Shown here: piece by piece, positions 43,424-54,135 of the stretch
Layout: every line of letters starts with the position of its first letter
Numbering within the stretch: the first letter of the stretch is position 1
From: Amia ocellicauda
Taxonomy: Eukaryota; Chordata; Actinopteri; Amiiformes; Amiidae
Assembly (NCBI RefSeq): GCF_036373705.1
Contig: NC_089852.1
Span: forward strand, 33,121,707-33,185,706
DNA length: 64,000 nt
Direction of reading: 5' to 3'
The notes under the pieces: generated by a model
The model's database searches: none
What the model was told of the DNA's origin: nothing
Seen by the model: the letters and a program-made list of their open reading frames with translations, nothing else
Program-made: the position numbers and the translations under genes

Positions 43424-43999
43424 AACCGGTTCGTCCTCTTTTATCACTTCGCCTGGACCAAGAATGTGAGCTCTCTGTGTCTTGTCCGTGCATTAGACCT
43501 TATTATTATTGTTTTTACAATTATTATTATTATTTTGTTGGCTGGCTTCACAGCTGTGCTGTCACCACCGTTTATTGGTGTCTATTTGTATTGTTAGTTA
43601 TTATTATTGATAGCTAACCCGACTCTGTTCTGTCCACGCTCTGGGGCTCCGGTGCGCTTCGGTTTCAGTTTCGGCTACAAATAGCACGCTTTAAAAATAA
43701 TAGTCATGTTTATATAGTGCCTTATACATTCCGACTGCTTGCTGTGTTGGTTTTTTGTCCACAGGGCTTTTTCTTCCACAGCAGGAGCACTAGCAGCAGC
43801 AGTAAAATCTGAGGCCCGGCTGCCCGGCCTGAGCCTCGGTGTGTCGTAAGAGATCTAGCCCGCGTGAGGTGCTCCTCCACCGGCTTGTGCTTGCACTACA
43901 GCCCGCAGCTGCGGCTGTAGGAGATCTTGCTCTCTCAGTTCGCTGAGAACGAACACTGCAAGGCCTCCCGGTCCCTGTGTGTAGGCCTCGGTTTTAGAT

Positions 44000-45770
44000 G
44001 CCGCTACAGCTGGTGGTCTACTACCCTTGGCCCCCTCGGACGCCGGACTCCGCGTCACCCAGTGTACCCGGAAACCCCGGCACACACACCTGGCGATTCC
44101 CCACTCCAGCTAGTGACATGGGGGCCTAAGGGGCACTGGATCTCTGCCTCTTCCCGAGCCCCTCCGTCTCCTCCTCCAGGATGGTAGTGCTGGGGACAGC
44201 TGCGCCTCCTGTGCCAGCGTCCCCACCTACTCCCACTGCTGCGCTGGCTGTCGCTCCTGCACCTGCCAGGGCAGCTGCCCCCCCTGCGACAGCCACACCG
44301 CACCTGCCTGACGTGCCCGCGGTGCGCGCCGCCACGGCAACACCCCCGGGCTCCCTCCCCCTCTTCTGAGTCTTTGCTGGATTCCTCCCCACCGCGCCGT
44401 CGGAGAAGGAGGTCAGGCTCAGCGGACAGGGAGCGTGATGAGGCCATCCTCGCTCTCAACAGCAGGATGGACCAAATCTGCGCTCTCCTGGCCACGCAGG
44501 CAGCGCAAGCAGCACAAGCAGCGCAACAGGTGCCGCCCCCAAACACCATGAAGCTCCGCTGCCGGCTCACGCCTTGCCGGTGGAGACTGAGGGGAGTCTG
44601 TCTGCCCCATCCCACCCATCCTCCTCCATTGAGCGTGGACGCCCCTCCTGCCCCCACGGGACAGGACAGGGAGTTCGGGGCAGTCATTCAAACGGCTGTG
44701 TAGTCTCTCCAGCTCCCCTGGCCCTCTGATCCTGCCCCGCTGCGCTCCAGGTTTGAGAGGGGTCAGCGCATGCAGCGGCCCACATGGGCCCTGCCACTGC
44801 TGCTTGACCTCCTCGATGACCTGAGGGCTACCTGAGGGCTACCTGGGACCATTCAGCATCAGCCCCCGCCCTAGCCAGGAGAGGGGAGGCTTATGCCAGG
44901 ACCCAGGGCACGGCAGAAGCAGCCTTGGTGGATTTTCCCCGCGAGAATTCCACCATAGTTGCGCTCGTCTCCCTACCTCCACTGTCCACAGAGCCACGCG
45001 ACCTGGCCTGCCCCAACAGGCAGTGTTGCCTCACGGAGACGCTGCTCCGGAGGGCGTATGAGGCTGGAGCCCAAGCGGCTCGCCTCCAAAATACTGAAAG
45101 CCTGCTGGCCTTGTACTTGGCTTGTACTTGGCTCAGCTGGCGGAGCCCTCGGAGCAACATTGCGCATCACCCACCCCTCCCCCTATTTCCGAGATAGCAG
45201 TGGCAGCGGATCAGCTGGTCACGGTGATGCGCCAGACATGTCCCAGGCACGGCGGATCCCTGAGGTGGACAGGACTTGCCTCATGGACGCCCCTCTCTCA
45301 CCGGGCTTTACTTTTGGCCCCTCTGTGGAGGAGATGCTCTCACGCACCCTCCAGGAGAGGGAGCAGTCCCTGCAGCTGGTCTGAGTGTACCCAGTGGCAC
45401 CTCAGGTCCAGCAACACAGGCCATCTGCGGCAGCTCGGCGGCAAGGAGGCCCCCCAACCGCAGCTCCCAGGCCACAGCCCGGACCACAGGCTGGATCACA
45501 GACCAGGTCACAGCCCGGCCCACTTGCCGATCTCCGCCAGCATCTCACTGGCAGGCAGGCGCCTCCCCCAGGCTGGCCCCCGGCGGCCCACGGCCCAACC
45601 CCACCACCTGAGCCCCGCCCCTGAGGCATTCCAGCAGCCTCTTGCCCACCCTTACACCCCACAGCAACTCTCAAATTGGCGACTTGGCGACTCAAATTAT
45701 ATCAGTTGGCTACTTCCCGTAGATTCAGACACATCCACCCCTCTTCCATGGCGTGGTGTGGATGCAAGTG
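44000..45770 (+). pseudogene. DIRS gag-like region
   Basis: Pro/Ala-rich, low-complexity coding region with many frame changes. Recognisable blocks: EQAA/QAAQAAQ-like Gln/Ala run near 44495-44530; GFTFGPSVEEMLSRTLQERE (about 45303-45363), shared with the DIRS fragment at 14510; HPYTPQQLSNW (about 45650). Gag-like proteins of DIRS elements package the RNA; no zinc knuckle is seen. Several frames overlap in GC-rich sequence, so no single ORF is supported. Confidence 0.6.
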
Positions 45771-45788
45771 AGGGATGCGTTGCAGGCA

Positions 45789-45980
45789 GGCAGCACTGTG
45801 GAGTAGTGGTTAGGGCTCTGGACTCATAATCCCAGGTGGGGTAGTGCTGTTGTACCATTGAGCAAGGTACTTCACTTAGATTGCTCCAGTAAAATGCCTA
45901 GCTGTATAAATGGGTACAAATGTAAGTCGCCCTGGATAATAGCGTCTGCTAAATGACAATATAATGTAATATAATGTAAT
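45789..45980 (+). mobile_element. tRNA-derived SINE with L2-type tail
   Basis: Starts GGCAGCACTGTGGAGTAGTG; TAGTGGTTAGGGC is a box A-like promoter of RNA polymerase III, and a degenerate box B lies around 45820-45835. The 3' part TGTAAGTCGCCCTGGATAAT and GCGTCTGCTAA matches the tail of the L2 elements here (10741-10784, 32030-32060, 9170-9200), followed by an ATAATGTAAT short repeat. It lies between the gag and RT regions of the DIRS element. Confidence 0.9.
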
Positions 45981-45989
45981 GGAGAAGCA

Positions 45990-47000
45990 AGCAATCTGTG
46001 AAGTGCCTCTGCCGGGGCAGCACGAGGGACCACCTCAAGGTGCTGCGCTTCAAGATGCTCAACCTGCGCACCATGTCCCAGGCCATCAAGCCCGGCGACT
46101 GGTTCACCACAGTGGATCTGAAAGATGCTTACTTTCACATCCCCATTGCGCAGGCGCACAGGAAGTTTCTCCGCTTTGCCTTCGAGGGCCGAGCATTTGA
46201 GTTTGCTGTTCTCCCCTTCGGCCTGTCACTAGTGTCACGCACTTTTTCCAACTGCATGGAACGTCGTGTTAACCCCCTTGCATTGCCAGGGGGTCCACGA
46301 CCTCAATTATCTAGACGACTGGCTGGTTTGTTCTCATTCCAGGGAGCAGGTTCAGATACACACGGACCTGATTTTAGGCCGCCTCTCCGAATTGGGCCTT
46401 CGGGTCAATCGAGAGAAGAGCCGCCTGACGCCAACTCAGCAGGCACAGTTCCTCGGACTGCGCCTCGATTCCGTTGCCATGCTCGCCACACTGGTGCCAG
46501 AGTGAGTTGCCTCAATACACACGTGTCTCTCCCTCTTCCAACTGAGAGCTCGTGTCAGGGTGTCCCTTTGCCAGAGGCTGCTGGGCCTCATCAGAGACTG
46601 CATCACAGACTCTCCCCCTTGACCTCCTCCAGTCCAGTTGGTGGTTCAGGTCTCTCAGGATGCACCCATGCCGCGATCGAGCACGCCAAGTCACAGTCAC
46701 TCCAGCGTGCTGGAAGGTGCTCCATTGGTTGCGGAGCCCCCAGAATTTGACCCTCGGTGTGCAACTGGGGCCAGTCTACCACCGAGCAGTCATGACGACA
46801 GACGCCTCCAAGCAAGGTTGGGGAGCTGTTTGCGACAGACGTGTAGTCCGAGGCAGGTGGACAGACCCAGCACAGACCCTCCATATCAACATCCTGGAGT
46901 TACAAGCCGTACTGAGACCACTCAGGAACCCTAGGGATCGACACGGTAGCCCTCACGTGGCCGCGTTGTCTGCTTTATGCATTCCCACCATTCCCCCTTC
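45990..47000 (+). pseudogene. DIRS reverse transcriptase and RNase H, broken
   Basis: RT: FTTVDLKDAYFHIPI with first catalytic Asp (about 46105-46145), KFLRFAFEGRAFEFAVLPFG, then frameshift, then LNYLDDWLVCSHSREQ with the DD active site (about 46300-46340) and LGLRVNREKS, QFLGLRLDSV. RNase H: MTTDASKQGWGAVCD (about 46793) and HINILELQAV (46880). Frameshifts near 46250, 46500 and 46640. The second half of RNase H appears deleted (jump near 46930). Confidence 0.85.
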
Positions 47001-47995
47001 TCCCGGTGGTCCTGGAGAAGGTCAGGAGAGAACGAGCGACAGTTCTGCTGATAGCCCCAAAGTGGCCTCGCAGATTCTAGTTCGCAGACCTGATCGCCCC
47101 CCTCCTCCACGGAGAGCCTTGGCAGCTCCAAGTGAGAGCGGACTTGTTGTCCCAGGTGCAGGGCACGCTTTGGCACCCCAATCCGGGCCTCCTCCAGCTC
47201 TGGGCCTGGCCCCTGAGCGGGATCGATTGATTGCCTGGGGTCTGTCGGACGCAGTAGTTGCCACTATTCAGTCAGCGAGAGCTCCCTCTATGAGGTTGCA
47301 GTATTCCTACCGCTGGCGGACGTTTAGCACCTGGTGCCAGACGGCGGTCAAGACCCAATTCATTGCCCCATCGGGGTCATATTGCAATTTCAACAAGAGC
47401 TGTTGGACCAGGGCAAGTCCTCGTCCACACTCAAAGTGCATCTGGCGGCCATCTCCACATGTCATGTCCGGATTGATGGCGAGTCTCCTGGGTCTCATTT
47501 TCTGGCTATGCAGTTTTTAAAGAGAGCTTGACGGCACCTTAATGTAGTACTGGACGCGCTTTCTCAAGCTCCATTTGAGCCACTGAACTCAGCTGAGCTG
47601 GAGCTGGTGTCACTTAAGTGTTTTTGCTCGCAATCACCTCTGCAAAATGCGAGAGCCAGTTACACGCCCTGTCCGTACACCCATCGTGCGTCCGTTTTGC
47701 GGGAGATGGCTCCATTTGGAACGCACTAAGGACATTCGGTGCTCAGACTGTTTGTGTCGGACACAGGGCCAGGCGTTTTCAAAGCAACACCTCTCGCATT
47801 GGATTGTGGACATCATTACCATGGCCTACAAGTCTACTGGGACCCCGGTACCTGATCCCCTGGTGGCCCACTAGACTCGAGGCGTTGCCACATCTTGGGT
47901 CCTTTTTCAAGGTGCCCCCTTGGCAGACATTTGTGCAGCTGCAGCTTGGGCCTCGCCGCTTACATTTGCCCGGTTCTACAGGTTGGATGTGACGG
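47001..47995 (+). pseudogene. DIRS tyrosine recombinase region, broken
   Basis: After a region resembling the DIRS-specific RNase H/methyltransferase join (VLEKVRRERATVLLIAPKWP, about 47010-47060) come the recombinase N-terminal part (AWGLSDAVVATIQSARAPSM, about 47235-47295, and STLKVHLAAISTCHV) and the catalytic end: TRGVATSW then [20 protein letters not shown] (47930-47985), whose FY carries the nucleophilic tyrosine. A TAG lies in the conserved H-S-T-R block (47872). Frame changes near 47310, 47530 and 47640. Recombinase replaces integrase in this class. Confidence 0.82.
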
Positions 47996-48191
47996 GACCG
48001 GTCCCTTCCATTGGGAACCCGGTGTTGGCCCGGTGTATGATCCACCAAAAACTTGCAAAAAAGTACCTCGGCCTCTGTCACACATTGGTCGAAATTTGTC
48101 TTCTTGTTTTGCTGTCGAAATTGCTGATTGATGGGTATATGCTGCTTCGATTTTTGCACTGCACGCTTGTGTGTTTCTGTTTGGAAATACA

Positions 48192-49040
48192 GGATGAGAG
48201 GGTCAGAAGAGGGAAAAGACAGGAAGATCTGGGCATCATCAGCGTAGAAGTGGTAGGAGAAACCATGGGAAGTGATGAGGGGGCCCAGGGAATGAGTGTA
48301 GAGAGAGAACAGGAGCGGGCCCATGACAGAGCCTTGGGGAACGCCTGTGAGGAGAGGTTGGGGGGTGGATGAGGAGCCTCACCATGTCACTTGGTAGGAC
48401 CGGTCACTGAGGTAGGAGGAGAACCAGGTGAGAGCACCAAGGTCATCGAGGCAGGAGAGGAGGATGGAGTGATCGACGGTGTCAAATGCTGCGAAGAGGT
48501 CAAGGAGGATGAGGACTGAGGAGAGGGAGGCTGCCCGAGCACAGCTGAGGGTGTCAGTGACAGCCAAGAGAGCCGTCTCAGTGGGGTGAGCTGTGCAGAA
48601 GCCAGATTGCAGAGGATCAAAGAGTGAGTGTTGGGACAGAAAGTCCGAGAGCTGATGGTGGACCGCCCGCTCGAGAGTCTTGGAGAGGAAGGGGAGTAGG
48701 GAGACAGGGAGATAGTTCTGAGGAGAGGTGGCATCAAGGGTTGGTTTCTTGAGCAGTGGGATGACAGCAGCTTGTTTAAATGCAGAGAGTTGAGGACTGA
48801 GGAGTTGAGGAGGGAGGAGATGAAGGGGAGAAGATCAGGTGCGGTTGTTTGGAAGAGACAAGAAGGGAGAGGGTCCAGGGCACACATTGTGGGTTTGTGA
48901 CGTAGGAGGAGAGCAGAAACTTCAGCATCTGAGAGAGGTGAGAATGAAGAAAAGGAAGCTTGATCGGTGGGAGGTTTTGGTGCGATGGGAGATGAGGGTG
49001 GAGTATTGAAGAGCCTGTGGATGTCTGCAATCTTGGAGGA
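48192..49040 (-). mobile_element. L2-like LINE fragment with reverse transcriptase core
   Basis: Truncated at both ends, this is the only copy here with the RT core: linker DAEVSALLL (about 48920), AAVIPLLKK-like start (48770), LLDLFAAFDTVDHSILLS with first Asp (about 48500), then a break at 48379, then [14 protein letters not shown] and [12 protein letters not shown] (YADD active site, about 48240). One TGA (CAT>TGG frame at 48380) and a few shifts. It is the right template for judging what the deleted L2 copies lost. Confidence 0.88.
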
Positions 49041-49255
49041 GAATTATTGTGATATATTATTTACAGACTAGTCACTGTGTTGGTTTTTTCCACAGGACTT
49101 TTCCTCCACAGCAAGAGCATCAGCAGCGGCAGTAAACCCGAGCCCCTGCCACCTGGGCCTAAGCCTCGGTCTGTCTTAAGAGATCTTGTCCCCGGAAACC
49201 CCGGTACACACGGTGTGGTTAAGTCTAGGGGCCTATGCAGCGCTTGTATCCCACA
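49040..49255 (+). mobile_element. DIRS 5'-region fragment
   Basis: Matches 43735-43840 and 18650-18760: CTGTGTTGGTTTTTTCCACA, TTTTCCTCCACAG, AGCATCAGCAGCGGCAGTAA, then AGCCTCGGTCTGTCTTAAGA (compare AGCCTCGGTGTGTCGTAAGA at 43832). Confidence 0.7.
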
Positions 49256-49515
49256 CTGTGGTGTCTGGATACACAGTGTTCTGTCTGGCAGCAAGGTTTG
49301 GTTTAGGTGCGGTTGTGCAGTTGCTCCCGTTGTTGGTCAGTGTAGCGTTGCCGGGTGGAGACGTGTTTACAGCAACCAGTCCCGCTAGGCGCTCCACCTT
49401 GTCGTGAAGGCATCCCATTTGCTTTATGTGTCCGGTGCCTGCAATGATCAGCGCCACTGCTGCATATCAGAACATGGAGAGACACTGCTCCTCCTCTGCT
49501 CACCCCCGCCATTGC
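49250..49515 (-). other. Repeated sequence with minus-strand open frame, copy 2
   Basis: Paralogue of 18700-19026, lying after a DIRS fragment and before a MITE as in copy 1. The MALIIAGTG-starting frame is again open. Confidence 0.3.
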
Positions 49516-49519
49516 GCAG

Positions 49520-49739
49520 TTATCTTAAAAAGGAAGCACTGCCCAAGGGTTGCAAGGTCACTTGGGAGTTAAAGTATCCTGGCAAAATAGGAAGTTTCTG
49601 TGCAGATGTCACGTCAACAGGAAGTAGGAAGGGACCTTTTTTGAGTGACTTGCACATGGCAACTTTGATATAGAGATGGGTTCCAATGGAAGTGCGCTGA
49701 AACCACTCCCACTTGGGCAGTGCTTCCTTTTTCAGATAA
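49520..49739. mobile_element. MITE with 28-bp terminal inverted repeats
   Basis: Left end 49520-49547 (TTATCTTAAAAAGGAAGCAC then TGCCCAAG) and right end 49712-49739 are inverted copies with one mismatch. No coding capacity. Related damaged copies: 17733-18400 and 19029-19155. The superfamily is unknown. Confidence 0.75.
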
Positions 49740-50515
49740 ACAGGGATGCATTCGCAACCTATCATTTTCATGTGCTTCTGCTCACAACAGGAATCAGAGT
49801 GTCTAGATGTCAAATTGTAGTAAAATTCAGGTGCCACCTGTTGGGTTGGAGGATTAACTCTGATTTTCCTAATTAGTGTCTTATAACTTTCATGAAACAC
49901 AGCCTCCACATGAAAGGGTTTTGTTATTGCGTCTCCACAAATACACAGCACCATATTGATAATTAATATGTATCTGTCCTTTTCTGTTTATGGGATTGAA
50001 GAGTTAATAATGATAGTCTGTACTTTTTATTGTCTGTTTTTAGAAGCACATTCATCTGTTGTGACTTATTGTTCTGCATGTACTCACAACCAAAAAGCAA
50101 ATCAGGGAAAAAGTCTCCCAGGGGGGGTTAGGGGGGCAATTTTTCCTAACAATCTTCTAGTTAAACTATATGGATTTTTGGCTAACTGAAATCAAGTGAA
50201 ATAGAAGATACTCAGCTGGACAATCCCCAATAGGACCATGTAACTTACAATGGGCCGCTGTTTGCTTCTGCACTACGGCTTGCTCCAACAATAAGGGAAA
50301 GGACTGCCCTCTGTGACACGACCTTTCAGAAGTGTGATAAAACAGCTTATAACCTGGAACTTATCAGGCCTACTCTTGCAGGCTTAACCAGGCACACGGT
50401 CTCTGTGTAATTTCACTCAAACAAACTCCTGTCCCAAGAATGCTTTCCAACAGGACCTATGCTCAATGTTTTTGCTTACTACTGAGCTTTACCTTCCCAT
50501 TACTCTCCTAGATCC
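49740..50515. other. No gene recognised
   Basis: Non-coding sequence without recognised motifs. A G-run GGGGGGGTTAGGGGGGC lies near 50119. From 50516 the OR-unit flank begins (ATGTCTCCCATTGTCCC). Confidence 0.5.
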
Positions 50516-51109
50516 TATGTCTCCCATTGTCCCAGTGGTGAAACCTGCATCCCAGCAACATCAGGACTACAGTGTCTCTGATCACCCTGTGGTACCTGTC
50601 ATTTATTCATCTCTCTGCTTTCCAAGTTAGAAACTGTTGTCAGCAGTTAAGTGCACCTGGAGGAGCATATCACATGCAACATGTTTACTTGTTTTGCTAC
50701 TGTAGAACTTTATGGTTGCTATTTTTGCAACTGTATCTTGTACTGTATCTTCTTTGTATCTCTCTGTACATCTGATTGTATCTTGTTTTCTGCATGATTA
50801 TTAATGTTAATGTTGGATTAATGTTGGTCAAATGTTTTTCAGCTCCTTCTATGTTTTTAATTTCAAATATTGGTGACATACCCAGACAAGTCCACCTCAA
50901 AAGAGCATATACACACAGATGAGCTGGAGTTATTAATAATAAGGGCAAATAAAACAGTACTATATGCTGTAGTTCAGAATTAACTGTGAGAGTTTGTGCT
51001 GCTAGTGTGGGAATTGTATTTCCAGTAGTCCAATTTAAATCTCATTACTCAGACATAACAACACTGCAGATTACTATGCTTTCATTAAGACCAAGACATA
51101 ACCCCTCAG

Positions 51110-51220
51110 ACAGAACATCACCAGGGGAATACAGATAGAGATTTAAGCATCACACTTTGAAGATCTGGGTTAAAGTATGAGCCCATGGAAGAGAGAGAAG
51201 AGGGGAATCCCAGTGAAACA
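51110..51220 (+). other. OR-D upstream exon
   Basis: Exon 1 ends ACA|GTGAGT (donor 51221); the acceptor TTTTCAG ends at 51486. The small middle exon found before OR-A, -B, -C and -E is not visible, and the intron is shorter (about 265 bases). Confidence 0.55.
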
Positions 51221-51517
51221 GTGAGTGATTGTTTGATTTTGTTGCATTTACTTATACTGGCAGGTTGTTTTATAAAGTATATGTTTGCAGAACAAAATAA
51301 ATAAATAGATTATGCAGAATTGTAAGAGAAAAAAATATATTTGACAAGCAAAGCTTTAGTGTTTATTGGTTATTGGCACCCTGATAACTCATTTAAGTTA
51401 CCAATAATGTCCACACAAAATACATTTTAAATATATAATACATATATTTTTAATGCAGAAATGTCTGATTTATTGTTTGTTTTCAGATAACAGTGGTATT
51501 TAAGCAGAGAGGTGAAA

Positions 51518-52495
51518 ATGCAACAAAATCAAAAAGGAAATACATCTCACACAGAATTTCTTCTGCTTGGATTTCAGGGACTTGGAGAATACAGAAGATA
51601 TCTTAGCATTCCTTTCTTTCTGATAGGGGTATTGTCTTTTGCTGGTAATGCACTACTCATATTCACAATTAAAACAAGAAATAGTTTGCACTCTCCCATG
51701 TATGTGTTAATATGTATGAATGCCTGTGTAGACCTGACTTTGCCAATAATTTTTGCCCCGAAAATGTTATTAAGCTTTTTATTTGACTGGAATGGAATAA
51801 CTCTATTGGGTTGTCTTGTCCAAATGTTTTTTATCCACTTTGTGAGCTCCTTTCAGTCAACTGTTCTCCTAGGGATGGCTTTGGATCGATATGTTGCCAT
51901 ATGTGTCCCACTGCGCTACAATGATTACATAAATATGTCGACTTTCTGTAAATTCTCTGCTGTAGTTCTTCTGAGAAATATGTTTTTTGTTTTACTTGTA
52001 GTAGTTCTAGCCAGTCGTCTTTCTTTTTGCTCATCGAATGTTATTGATGATTGCTTTTGTGAGCACATGGCTCTGGTAAGCTTGGCCTGTGGAAACACCA
52101 CCAAGAACAGTATTATTGGGCTGCTTGGTGTGTTTTCTGTAACAGTCACTGATGCTGTGATCTTTGTGATTTCCTACATCAAAGTTTTCTCTGATGTTTT
52201 TAAAACACATTCAGGAAAATCACGTGAAAAAACAATCCACACATGTGGAACTCATTTAATAATCGCAGGTGTGACTTTGACCTTTACCATGACCACACTT
52301 CTTGCATACAGGTTCCAAAATTCCCTCCCTCCCAATATTCATAACTTAATCAGTGTAATATACTTACTTTTGCCCACCATTTTACATCCAATTGTTTATG
52401 GAATAAGAACAAAAGCAATAAAAGAGGAGATGTGGAAACATTTCCAATGCAAAATAATTGGACCCATCTCCTTGAAACTATCAAGTGTACATTGA
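51518..52495 (+). CDS. Olfactory receptor OR-D, class I, intact
   Basis: 325-residue receptor of the same subfamily. The N-terminal sequon differs: NQK at 4-6 has no site, but NTS at 8-10 could be glycosylated. LHSPMY, MALDRYVAIC, the DDCFCEH second-loop block, IHTCGTHLI in TM6 and HPIVYGIRTK in TM7 are present. It resembles OR-A in TM4 (FFVLL-VVLAS) but has its own TM6-TM7 (LTFTMTTLLAYRF, LLPTILHP) and C-tail. No lesion. The start is the first ATG after the acceptor at 51486. Ligand unknown. Confidence 0.95.
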   Translation: MQQNQKGNTSHTEFLLLGFQGLGEYRRYLSIPFFLIGVLSFAGNALLIFTIKTRNSLHSPMYVLICMNACVDLTLPIIFAPKMLLSFLFDWNGITLLGCLVQMFFIHFVSSFQSTVLLGMALDRYVAICVPLRYNDYINMSTFCKFSAVVLLRNMFFVLLVVVLASRLSFCSSNVIDDCFCEHMALVSLACGNTTKNSIIGLLGVFSVTVTDAVIFVISYIKVFSDVFKTHSGKSREKTIHTCGTHLIIAGVTLTFTMTTLLAYRFQNSLPPNIHNLISVIYLLLPTILHPIVYGIRTKAIKEEMWKHFQCKIIGPISLKLSSVH

Positions 52496-52689
52496 TAATG
52501 GGATATCAGGAGATATGGGATAGACTGAAATGTTCAATGAAAATGATCACAGACTGGAATGTTTCTGAAAACCATAAACTATCAATTGATTAAATTCTGT
52601 TTTGAGGATTCCTGCTAAATGTATGTATCACTATTTTTTTAAATTGATCTCCAAAACCATGTCTCCACACATACAGCCCTTCTTCTCTT

Positions 52690-53395
52690 CTGTTCAAATG
52701 TTCTGCTGGCTACTGAAGTGTCACCTGTCACTCATCCATCTCTTTGCTTTACAAGTTAGAAACTGTTATCAGCAGTACAGTGATACTGTACACTGTCACC
52801 TACAGACGTTCATATCACATGCAACAGGTTTATGTTCTTTGCAACTGTAGAACTTGCTGTCCAAGTTTATTTTATTGTAAAATTCTGCTGCTTTTGCAAC
52901 TGAATCTTGTACTGTATCTTCTTTGCATCTCTCTGTACATCTGATTGTATCTTGCTTTCTGCATGATTATTAAACCACTCTATTTTGTGTAACACATGAG
53001 GTCTAATGTTTTTCAGCTCCTTGTATGTTTTTTATTTCAAATATTGGTGACATTCCCAGACAAGTCCATCTCAAAAGAGCATATACACACAGATGAGCTG
53101 GAGTTCAGCCTAATAAAGGCAAATCAAACAGTACTATATGCTGTAGTTCAGAACTAGCTGTGAGAGTTTGTGCTGGTAGTGTGGGAATTGAATTCCCAGT
53201 AGTCCAAATGAATTCTTATTACTTAGACATAAGAACCCAGCAGATTACAATGCTTTAATTAAGACCAAGACATAACCCCTCAGACAGAACCTCACCAGGG
53301 AATACAGATAGAGATTTAAGCGTCACACTTTGAAGACCTGGGTTAAAGTATGAGCCCATGGAAGAGAGAGAAGAGGGGAATCCCAGTGAAACAGT
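52690..53395 (+). repeat. OR-E upstream flank and exon 1
   Basis: Near-identical to 19240-19928. Exon 1 ends ACA|GTGAGT (donor 53394); the small exon 53716-53760 ends CAG|GTAAAG; the acceptor TTTTCAG ends at 54109. Confidence 0.6.
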
Positions 53396-54135
53396 GAGTT
53401 CATGTTATTTTAAATGTACTGATTGTTTGATTTCTTTGAATTTACTAATACTGGCAGGTTGTTTTTTTAAAAGTATATATTTGCAGAACAAAAATAGATA
53501 AGTATAAATACAATATCAGCACAGTTTTAATGGTAATTGGATAGGTACCCTGATAACTAATTTAAGTAACCAATAATGTCCACTCGGAAGAAAGAAAGAA
53601 GTGCCCAGTTATAAAATGATATATGTGTTCTGCACAGGTGGCCTCTTGGTCTGTTCTAACCTCTTAAATTGTTACTAAACACTGATTGTAGCCTATTTTC
53701 TTAAACAACTAAAAGATGATTCATATATATCTGAAAGAAATAAAAATATCGAGAGATCAGGTAAAGTGCAGTTTATGCTTTTTTAAAGTCCTCTTTGGTA
53801 GTATCACCTAGCATTAGATTAATACGATATTGACATTACATTGAAAAATGGTGTTGAGTTCCATATGAGTGTCATTCATTCTCACATTACATGAAACTTC
53901 TTCCAGATCTTATTTTCTTCACTTTTGAAGAAGCAAATTCAGAATATTTTGGCATTATTCTCTCATACTATTCTGCAGTAATTGGCCCTTGTCTAACAGG
54001 GTAATCAATACAATGGTATTTTTTTAAATTAATTGCAACTACATTTTTGGCAGAAATGTGATTTTCTCCACAGTGTTATTGAAATGCCTAATTTATTGCT
54101 TGTTTTCAGATAACAGTGGTATTTAAGAAGTGAAA

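Larger units (their letters stand above)
43424..48190 (+). mobile_element. DIRS-like retrotransposon, long but inactivated
   Basis: About 4.8 kb with leader (43424-43830), gag-like region, RT, RNase H/methyltransferase-like region and tyrosine recombinase. Contains a SINE at 45789-45980. Markedly GC-richer than its surroundings. Boundaries are set by neighbouring L2 sequence; terminal repeats were not identified. Confidence 0.85.

Noticed and set aside
44055-44687. 210-codon Cys/Gly-rich minus-strand frame
   Set aside because: Shadow in GC-rich DIRS gag sequence; the supported coding direction is +, shown by RT and recombinase motifs downstream.
45789-45860. A tRNA gene
   Set aside because: Box A-like sequence is present but box B is degenerate, there is no complete cloverleaf, and the tail marks it as a SINE.
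46931-47264. Minus-strand frames in the DIRS element
   Set aside because: Antisense of the recombinase/RNase H region, with no matching motifs of their own.
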